DNA of 37,018 bases from Serratia liquefaciens. Its GTDB lineage: Bacteria > Pseudomonadota > Gammaproteobacteria > Enterobacterales > Enterobacteriaceae. The notes under the pieces were generated by a model, which worked only from the letters and a program-made list of their open reading frames with translations, was not told the origin of the DNA and did not search any database. Every line of letters begins with the position of its first letter. Within the stretch, counting starts at the first letter, position 1. The DNA is taken from positions 1 through 37,018 of the forward strand of contig JAAXZN010000064.1 of NCBI GenBank assembly GCA_012719855.1, read 5' to 3'. The translations under genes were made by a program, and so were the position numbers. This document shows positions 31,266-37,018 of this stretch, one piece after another.

Positions 31266-32150
31266 TTAGAAAGTGATACGGCTGACATTTTGACAGCCCA
31301 ACGCGGACAACGTCGCGCGGGTCGCATCCCATTGGGTGAGGATGGCGCTGTCGGGCTCGGCCAGCACCGCTCGAACCACTTTTTGACAGTCGCCGCCGGA
31401 GACGTTCATCAGAATCAGTGCGGCCTGCAATGGCGGCAGGCTAGGGTTGAAGGCTGCATTTTCCGCATAGCGACCGCTATAAACCTTCCCGTCTTCGGCT
31501 TCCAGTGCGACGCCGCTGTGGGCATTGCTGTAGGGCGCGTGGCTCTGATTGGCGGCAGCCAGCGCGGCCATCTCCAGCTCGTCGGTCAGCGTCAGTTGGA
31601 AACCATGATCGACGCGGTCCATCAGCAACGTGGCGATATTCAGGTCTTTCGGGCCAAAAGCATCCGGCAGATAGTCGCCTAGGGTGGCGGGCTCGCGGCC
31701 AGGCAGGCGAATTTTCAGCGCGGTGCCGCTGTTGAGCTCGTTCATAAACTGGCGGCAATGGCCGCAAGGGGTGTAATTAACGGTGATAGAGGCCAGAGCC
31801 GATTCACCACGCAGCCAGGCGTGGGTCACCGCGCACTGTTCCGCATGAATGGTTTGTTGCATCGGCGCACCGCTAAACTCCATATTGGCGCCAAAATACA
31901 GAGCCCCGCTCTGCCCGCGAGCAATGGCGCCGACATAAAACTGCGAAATCGGCGCTAACGAGCAGGCTGCCGCTAGCGGCAGCAGAGCAAATGCCAAAGC
32001 ATCATCATCCAGCCCGCAGCGCTGCTTGATAGCATCCACTTGATCCGCCTTGAGCATGGCCGGGAAATCAGGCGCATCAAAATAAGGCAGCAGGGCGGAT
32101 TGCAATGTGGCGGGCAGTTCAGCGAAAGCGGTTTGAAAACGCGGGTGCAT
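31266..32150 (-). CDS. cdd: Cytidine deaminase
   Basis: A 294-residue dimeric-type cytidine deaminase, same length as the E. coli enzyme, converting cytidine and deoxycytidine to uridine forms in pyrimidine salvage. The zinc site is complete: His102 and the proton-shuttling Glu104 in IHAEQCAV, Cys129 and Cys132 in PCGHC. The C-terminal half is the catalytically inactive repeat of the fold. A CRP site at -41.5 indicates activation by cAMP-CRP. Confidence 0.97.
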   Translation of the reverse strand: MHPRFQTAFAELPATLQSALLPYFDAPDFPAMLKADQVDAIKQRCGLDDDALAFALLPLAAACSLAPISQFYVGAIARGQSGALYFGANMEFSGAPMQQTIHAEQCAVTHAWLRGESALASITVNYTPCGHCRQFMNELNSGTALKIRLPGREPATLGDYLPDAFGPKDLNIATLLMDRVDHGFQLTLTDELEMAALAAANQSHAPYSNAHSGVALEAEDGKVYSGRYAENAAFNPSLPPLQAALILMNVSGGDCQKVVRAVLAEPDSAILTQWDATRATLSALGCQNVSRITF

Positions 32151-32181
32151 AGAAACTCTCTCTACAGGTTAACGGGATAAC

Positions 32182-32187
32182 ATTCTA
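32182..32187 (-). promoter_or_regulatory. -10 element of cdd
   Basis: TAGAAT on the reverse strand, 31 nt before the cdd start. No -35 match is present at the usual distance; the CRP site takes its place. Confidence 0.6.
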
Positions 32188-32208
32188 GGCAGCCCGGCGT
32201 GAATAAAG

Positions 32209-32224
32209 TGTGATTTAAATCTCT
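32209..32224. promoter_or_regulatory. CRP site of cdd
   Basis: On the reverse strand AGAGATTTAAATCACA: the right half is perfect and the left half weaker. Its centre is 41.5 nt upstream of the start predicted from the TAGAAT -10, the class II position also known for E. coli cdd. Confidence 0.65.
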
Positions 32225-32285
32225 TTATTGATGAAATCAATGCAATGAAAACCATAAATGCGAGATGTATCGCAAGTTTTAGGCC

Positions 32286-32981
32286 TCAGGCAAACAGGTG
32301 CAACAGCACCGGAAACAGAAACGGCGCCAGCAGCGAGGTAATAATCCCGCAGACCACCAGGGCCAGTGAACCAAACGCCCCTTCCTGATAGTCCATTTCC
32401 GCACAGCGCGCAGTGCCAAGCGCATGCGACGCGGTCCCCATTGCCAGCCCGCGTGCCGAGCGGGTGGTGATTTTCAATATTTTGAACAGCGTATGCCCGA
32501 ACACTGCGCCGAGAATACCGACGAAAATCACACAAACGGCGCTGATTGCCGGAATGCCGCCGAGCGACTCCGCGACCGCCATGGCGATAGGCGTGGTGAC
32601 CGATTTCGGCATGATGGAGGCGGCAATCTCCGGCGTGGCCCCCATCCATAAAGCGATGGCGCCGCCGCTGATCATCGCGGTCAGGCTGCCGATAAAGCAG
32701 ACGGCGATTATGGACTTCCAGCGCGCGCGGATCTGATGCAGTTGTTCATAAAGCGGGTAAGCCAGCGCTACCACCGCCGGTTGCAGCAAGTCATTGAGGG
32801 TTTTACTGCCTTGGAAATAACGCTCATAAGGAATGCCGGTCAGCAACAGCAGGGGGATGATCACCGCCATCGACACCAGCAGGGGGTTCAGCAACGGCAT
32901 GTTCAGCCATTGTGCCAGTTTGCGCGCTGCAAAATAGATGGCCAGCGTCAGCGGTAATGACCACCAGATTTCATGGATCAT
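32286..32981 (-). CDS. yohK: LrgB-family membrane protein YohK
   Basis: A 231-residue inner-membrane protein with about six helices, same length as E. coli YohK. LrgB/CidB hallmarks are visible: [41 protein letters not shown] and [18 protein letters not shown]. The family is linked to murein hydrolase control and, in several bacteria, to pyruvate or small-metabolite transport; the role in enterics is unsettled. Its start overlaps the yohJ stop by 4 nt (ATGA). Confidence 0.93.
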   Translation of the reverse strand: MIHEIWWSLPLTLAIYFAARKLAQWLNMPLLNPLLVSMAVIIPLLLLTGIPYERYFQGSKTLNDLLQPAVVALAYPLYEQLHQIRARWKSIIAVCFIGSLTAMISGGAIALWMGATPEIAASIMPKSVTTPIAMAVAESLGGIPAISAVCVIFVGILGAVFGHTLFKILKITTRSARGLAMGTASHALGTARCAEMDYQEGAFGSLALVVCGIITSLLAPFLFPVLLHLFA

Positions 32982-33385
32982 TTTTCGCCCTCCGTCGCAT
33001 CCGTCTTGCCGATGATGCGGCGCTCCCGGTGGAAATAATGTGAGGTATAGCCGACCACCACCAGCACCATCAGGGTGCTGACGATGCAGGACACCACCAG
33101 CGGGCCCAGATGCTCGATAATTTGGTCATAGTATTTCATCACGCCCACGCCGATAGGCACGAACAACAGCACCATATACCGGATCAGCAGGTGGCAACCG
33201 GGTTTGACCCATTTGGCCGGCAGAATTTGGGTGGAGAGCAGGGCGAAGAGCAATAGCATGCCGATAATGCTGCCGGGAATGGCGATCGGCAGCAGAGCCG
33301 CGATGGCATTTCCGGCGAACAGACAAAGGTAGATAAGGGCGAATGCCCTCAGGTATTTCCAGCACAGAGTGAGTAGCTTGGCCAT
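32978..33385 (-). CDS. yohJ: LrgA-family membrane protein YohJ
   Basis: A 135-residue holin-like membrane protein with four helices ([20 protein letters not shown], then [28 protein letters not shown] and [17 protein letters not shown]). It is the LrgA/CidA partner of YohK and is translationally coupled to it. Order yohJ-yohK-cdd is as in E. coli. A possible -10 (TATGAT, reverse strand, 33414-33419) lies about 30 nt upstream. Confidence 0.92.
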   Translation of the reverse strand: MAKLLTLCWKYLRAFALIYLCLFAGNAIAALLPIAIPGSIIGMLLLFALLSTQILPAKWVKPGCHLLIRYMVLLFVPIGVGVMKYYDQIIEHLGPLVVSCIVSTLMVLVVVGYTSHYFHRERRIIGKTDATEGEK

Positions 33386-33511
33386 AACTTAATCCCGTTT
33401 AACCGATGCATTCATCATACAATTAAGATTTAAAATGCGCTACAGATCACAAAAGAGATTTTACCGCCAGGGCAGGTTAGGGGAGTTGTTTGGCAGAGGA
33501 AGAGAAGCAAG

Positions 33512-33546
33512 AGCGCTCACGCTGCTGGTTCGGCAGTGTGAGCGCT
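33512..33546. terminator. 14-bp hairpin after the polymerase gene
   Basis: AGCGCTCACGCTGC (33512-33525) pairs with GCAGTGTGAGCGCT (33533-33546) with one G-T wobble. On the reverse strand it is followed by a pyrimidine-rich stretch, fitting the end of the polysaccharide transcript. The remaining bases 33386-33574 hold nothing else recognised. Confidence 0.65.
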
Positions 33547-33574
33547 ATAAGAGGAAAAGGCTACTGGTAGGCCG

Positions 33575-34906
33575 TCAGTATGCCCGGTTGCCGGGGAGAG
33601 GCGGGGGCAAATCCTGGCGACTTTCCAGCGATTTTCGATGTAACACAAACGGAATTGCCACAAAGAGTATCAGCAGGATATTGTTGGGGAAATTATTCAA
33701 GCCAAGATTGTAGAACAGTTCGATGGTTAAAGTGAAAAATATAAAGTATCGGGCACCGAAAACATCAAATTTTTTAATCTTGTACAGCTTGAACTGTAAG
33801 TAAACTATAAATGCAAGATAGGTGAGGAAGCCAACAAATCCGTAATTACTGACCATGTAAATATAAGCGCTGTCTGTAGGGATAGCTTGTATCCCGAATT
33901 CGGATTTATCTAAGCCGAACGTGCCGTTCAAGCCAAGACCTGCGCCAAAGAGAATTTTCGCGGTAGAGTCAAGGTCACCTAAAATCTTTAAATGCTGCAC
34001 AACACGTAAATAAATGGAGTTGTATGCAGAATTCTCATTGTATTGTCTCACCATTTCATAAACTGTGAAGCTATGTGTTGAATAGCAAAAAATTGAAAAT
34101 ATGGTCAGACCCATAAAGAATACAATGATATTTGATGTTCTTTTAAAGAAAAACTCAATTATTTTAGTTGCAATGTATACCATTACCGCCAATATTGCAG
34201 TTTTATAGGTTGTACATATTATAGCAACCAAAAAAAGCGGTGAGAAAAATAATAATGGCCAACGCTTACCAGAAAATAAACTCTTGAACTCAACAGAAAC
34301 AACAAAACAGAAAAACATCAGTACGCCTGACATAGTAAAGGTTTGCTGGAATCCTATCGCCCGAATATTGCCTTCTGTTGAGTTCAGTCGTACCCCGCTG
34401 TCATTTCCCCACTCGCCTGCTTTGAGGCCGAGCAAACCCATGAAAGAATCGGGGAAAAGCTGTTGCAGAATGATCGCAATAGCATTCATTCCGCCGAAAA
34501 AAAGCATCATTTTGGCTATGCTTTTGCATAGAGATTCCAGATCTTCTAATGACTGCTTAGACAAAATAACCAAAACAGCAATTAAAAATGCTATTGGTAG
34601 TACGTCAAATTTTAACTGATAAAAGATTATAAAATTCTTACTGTTAAAATTGCTGGCGATGGTAAAAAGCGCAAATACCAGGATCGCAAAAAGAACTACT
34701 GTTGGTATAATTGATTTTTTACTGAGTCGTCCACCTGAATAAAGCAAGGCGACGACTAGCATCAAAGCCATAAACGCTTCTTTCCAGAGCTTTAAAAGAG
34801 CAATATTCAGCATTACCGAGACTAAACTGACAACCCCCGTAAAAAAAGATATCAGTAAGAATAAGAGTAAGATTTTGTTTGGTAAGTATGTGCGTCTTAT
34901 TTTCAT
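33575..34906 (-). CDS. O-antigen ligase / Wzy-like polysaccharide polymerase
   Basis: A 443-residue polytopic membrane protein with about eleven hydrophobic helices and a large loop near residues 285-350 (VRQYNENSAYNSIYLRVVQH, FGAGLGLNG), the arrangement of Wzy/WaaL (Wzy_C) proteins. It would join repeat units of an exopolysaccharide or transfer a glycan at the periplasmic face. Low GC and AT-rich codons contrast with yohJ next to it and are usual for polymerase genes of variable surface-glycan clusters. It follows wzc on the same strand after a 343-nt gap and is the last gene of the cluster on this side. Polymerase and ligase cannot be told apart from sequence. Confidence 0.8.
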   Translation of the reverse strand: MKIRRTYLPNKILLLFLLISFFTGVVSLVSVMLNIALLKLWKEAFMALMLVVALLYSGGRLSKKSIIPTVVLFAILVFALFTIASNFNSKNFIIFYQLKFDVLPIAFLIAVLVILSKQSLEDLESLCKSIAKMMLFFGGMNAIAIILQQLFPDSFMGLLGLKAGEWGNDSGVRLNSTEGNIRAIGFQQTFTMSGVLMFFCFVVSVEFKSLFSGKRWPLLFFSPLFLVAIICTTYKTAILAVMVYIATKIIEFFFKRTSNIIVFFMGLTIFSIFCYSTHSFTVYEMVRQYNENSAYNSIYLRVVQHLKILGDLDSTAKILFGAGLGLNGTFGLDKSEFGIQAIPTDSAYIYMVSNYGFVGFLTYLAFIVYLQFKLYKIKKFDVFGARYFIFFTLTIELFYNLGLNNFPNNILLILFVAIPFVLHRKSLESRQDLPPPLPGNRAY

Positions 34907-35249
34907 TGTAAAACTCTATGTATGGCTGTCATAAATTTCTTTCAATATGATAAAAGCTATCATGTAAGCTTCTCATTATTACTTTTTAAAATACTTAGTT
35001 TGAGAGTTTTTTTGCATACAAAAATGGTTTAAATTTAGTGACAATTGAGATAAAGCAGAGAACATTGATTTTAATCATTGTTAAACAATGAAATTACCAA
35101 AAAGTATATAAAGCACTCTATATTGACATCCAAATTTGGATGGCTGAATCATAACTGAAATGGAGTTTTTACTCTTTGCAGATATTTATGTGCATAATAG
35201 ATGCAGAGACGCACTCATTGTGTAAATACAATGAGTGCGTCGATAGGTC
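34907..35249. other. 343-nt AT-rich gap between wzc and the polymerase gene
   Basis: No gene is seen. It holds a perfect 16-nt palindrome CATCCAAATTTGGATG at 35127-35142 overlapping a TTGACA (35123-35128, plus strand), and the hairpin at 35208-35241. The unusual length for a gap inside a polysaccharide operon suggests that the polymerase gene has its own promoter or that a gene was lost here. Confidence 0.5.
35208..35241. terminator. Perfect 14-bp hairpin after wzc
   Basis: GACGCACTCATTGT (35208-35221) pairs with ACAATGAGTGCGTC (35228-35241) around GTAAAT, 8 nt after the wzc stop. No clear T run follows on the reverse strand, so it may attenuate rather than stop transcription. Confidence 0.6.
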
Positions 35250-37018
35250 TTAATTATTGTTTTTATAGCTATAGTTGTAATAACCATAGCCACCGTAGTA
35301 GCTGCTTGCACGCTTTTCTATGGCGTTCAAGATGACACCGCGTGTTTCAATGCCATTCTGCTGGAAGCGGTTAATACTGATTTCAATCTCTTTCGCGGTA
35401 TTAACGCCAAAACGGGCAACCATCAATACGGTTCCTGCCATGCGTCCAAGAATGGACGCATCGGTTACGGCGAGTACAGGTGGGGTATCAATTAACACAA
35501 TATCGTAATTCTCGCTGGCCCAGGTCAGCAGTGCATTACTGCGTTCGTTCATCAACAGTTCAGAAGGATTCGGTGGAATTTGTCCCCGAGGGATAAAGTC
35601 CATGTTCTCGACGTCTGTTTTACGAACAGCTTGTTCGATGGTCGCCTGGCCAGAAAGGATATCAGATAGCCCATTGTTCCAGTTGGTATTAAGCAATGCG
35701 TGCGAATAACCTTTGCGCATGTCAGCATCAATAACCAATATACGCTGGCCCGATTGGGCAATGACTGCCGCTAGGTTAATACTGACGAAGGTTTTACCAA
35801 TATTCGGGCTGGCGCCTGAAATCATCAGGATATTATTTTTGGACTCCAGCATGGCAAAGTGCAGGCTGGTACGCAGGCTACGAATAGCTTCGATAGCCAG
35901 ATCTGCCGGGTTTCCTATAGCCAAAAGCGATTCAGAACGCATATTGCGTTTCTTACCGGCACGCAGGAGCGTTTCTCTGTCGGATTTCTGCTGCCATTCT
36001 GACAATGGGATGCTGGCATAAACGTTGATGCCACGCTCTTCCAATTCTTCTGAGTTTTCCACCCCACGGTGCAACATGTTTTTCAGCAGAACCAGCGCTG
36101 AAGAGACAATAAGACCGATAATAGTTACGAGCAGAACAATTAAGGTTTTCTTCGGAGCAACCGGACGTAACTGAGTAACGGCAGAGTCGACAATACGCAC
36201 ATTGCCTACCGTACTGGCTTTGGTAATGCTCAACTCTTGCTGTTTATTCAGCAATTGCATGTATATTTCTTGGCCTGCCTGAACATCACGCGTCAGTTTC
36301 AAAATCTCCTGTTGCGTTTTAGGCATTCCGGACACGCGTTTATTCAGTTTTGCTTTCTCGTTCTCCAGCGTCTGACGTTTTTCCATCAGTGCACGATAAG
36401 CTGGGTGTTCCTTGGTATACAGTTTGGATATTTCTGCTTCTTTAAAAGTCAGCTCATTGAGCTGCGACTCTACGGAAACAATGGTATCAAGTACGGATTT
36501 AGCTTCAAGCGATAAATCAACAGAGTCATTGGCCTGTCTGAATTGGTTGAGTTTACTTTCAGCAGCATCCAGTGAATTGCGGACATCTGGCAGTTGTTTC
36601 TCAAGGAATTGCAGGCTTTTTCCTGCTTCTTCAGATTTACGCTCAACGTTTTGCAACAGGTAATTTTTGGTAATGCTGTCCAGCGTTTTACGAACCGCAA
36701 CAGGGTCTTCACCGGTAAAGCTTAATGCCAGAACGCCAGTGTCCTTTGCCTTGTCTTCAACCACTAATGACTTAAGCAGGGCGTTGATGGCTGAAAGTTT
36801 GGGTACTCGGGTTGCGGTGAATACGACTCCAGGCTTGCCGAGATACGAACTGACCAGCAGTGTGACGCCATGGGCCTGGGCGAACTGCCCTATCTGGCCT
36901 TTCAGGATTTCGGTGCCATCAAAGCTCAGAATATAGTCTTTATCGCTGCCAACGGTCAGTTCCAGCGGCTGACCAAGCATGTAATCCGGTACGGTGAAAC
37001 GCGATAAGGCAATTTGTG
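35250..37018 (-). CDS. wzc: Wzc-type tyrosine autokinase / polysaccharide co-polymerase (5' end outside window)
   Basis: The last 588 codons of a bacterial tyrosine kinase; the frame is open to the window edge (QIALSRFTVPDYMLGQPLEL precedes), so the first ATG inside is not the start. Parts in order: periplasmic Wzz-like coiled-coil domain; GNVRIVDSAVTQLRPVAPKK, the conserved entry to the second membrane helix (LIVLLVTIIGLIVSSALVLL); cytoplasmic kinase with Walker A SGASPNIGKTFVS, Walker A' VIDADMRKG and Walker B VLIDTPP. The C-terminal tail YYGGYGYYNYSYKNNN holds seven tyrosines, the autophosphorylation cluster. It controls chain length and export of exopolysaccharide together with Wza and a Wzb phosphatase, which should lie beyond the window. 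Confidence 0.95.
   Translation of the reverse strand, partial: QIALSRFTVPDYMLGQPLELTVGSDKDYILSFDGTEILKGQIGQFAQAHGVTLLVSSYLGKPGVVFTATRVPKLSAINALLKSLVVEDKAKDTGVLALSFTGEDPVAVRKTLDSITKNYLLQNVERKSEEAGKSLQFLEKQLPDVRNSLDAAESKLNQFRQANDSVDLSLEAKSVLDTIVSVESQLNELTFKEAEISKLYTKEHPAYRALMEKRQTLENEKAKLNKRVSGMPKTQQEILKLTRDVQAGQEIYMQLLNKQQELSITKASTVGNVRIVDSAVTQLRPVAPKKTLIVLLVTIIGLIVSSALVLLKNMLHRGVENSEELEERGINVYASIPLSEWQQKSDRETLLRAGKKRNMRSESLLAIGNPADLAIEAIRSLRTSLHFAMLESKNNILMISGASPNIGKTFVSINLAAVIAQSGQRILVIDADMRKGYSHALLNTNWNNGLSDILSGQATIEQAVRKTDVENMDFIPRGQIPPNPSELLMNERSNALLTWASENYDIVLIDTPPVLAVTDASILGRMAGTVLMVARFGVNTAKEIEISINRFQQNGIETRGVILNAIEKRASSYYGGYGYYNYSYKNNN

Noticed and set aside
33435-33713. Plus-strand frame of 92 codons between yohJ and the polymerase gene
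   Set aside because: It runs through the 14-bp hairpin and the 3' end of the polymerase gene and has Arg-rich, non-protein-like composition.

Overview
The window looks like chromosomal DNA of a Serratia-type member of the Enterobacterales. This is an inference from near-identity of many proteins to Escherichia coli counterparts (YbiT, MoeB, GsiABCD, MglBAC, GalS, FolE, Cdd, MaeA, YohJK), a GC-rich core and the particular gene order; no 16S gene or other decisive marker is present. There are no tRNAs, rRNAs, insertion sequences or CRISPR arrays that I can see.

Layout. 1-3.5 kb: a partial glutathione S-transferase, an ArsR-type repressor divergent from an antibiotic-biosynthesis-monooxygenase-fold protein, a small P-loop kinase-like protein, and cynT-cynS (carbonic anhydrase and cyanase). 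3.5-8.3 kb: a decayed gene remnant, the ABC-F protein ybiT, the molybdenum-cofactor pair moeA-moeB, and a DUF924 protein. 8.7-15.0 kb: iaaA-gsiABCD, an isoaspartyl peptidase and a complete glutathione/peptide ABC importer. 15.0-16.7 kb: a 1.7-kb AT-richer accessory patch. It holds a ccdAB toxin-antitoxin module bracketed by a 67-bp direct repeat of the gsiD 3' end, then a tiny double-glycine-leader peptide gene flanked by two paralogous two-helix membrane proteins (a candidate minimal bacteriocin/immunity or peptide-signal cassette). 16.7-21 kb: yeiG, frmA and a PtrR-like LysR regulator (glutathione-dependent formaldehyde detoxification), divergent from a YbfB-type MFS transporter. 21-28.2 kb: folE (with an overlapping upstream ORF), yeiB, galS and mglBAC, with well-preserved CRP and Gal operators. 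28.4-33.4 kb: sanA, maeA, cdd, yohK, yohJ. 33.6-37.0 kb: AT-rich edge of an exopolysaccharide/capsule cluster, with a Wzy/O-antigen-ligase-like membrane protein and the C-terminal part of a Wzc tyrosine autokinase that runs off the window.

How the genes work together. iaaA-gsiABCD imports glutathione and processes peptides. frmA and yeiG use glutathione to clear formaldehyde under a likely LysR control. galS and mglBAC form a galactose uptake and control unit whose CRP site sits at -41.5; cdd has the same CRP geometry. cynT supplies bicarbonate to cyanase CynS.

Most notable. In E. coli the gsi block and the yeiG-folE-mgl-cdd-yoh block lie far apart; here they meet, and the junction is exactly where the ccdAB and peptide cassettes sit. 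The regenerated gsiD tail around ccdAB and the peptide/paralogue cassette are the best candidates for undescribed biology.
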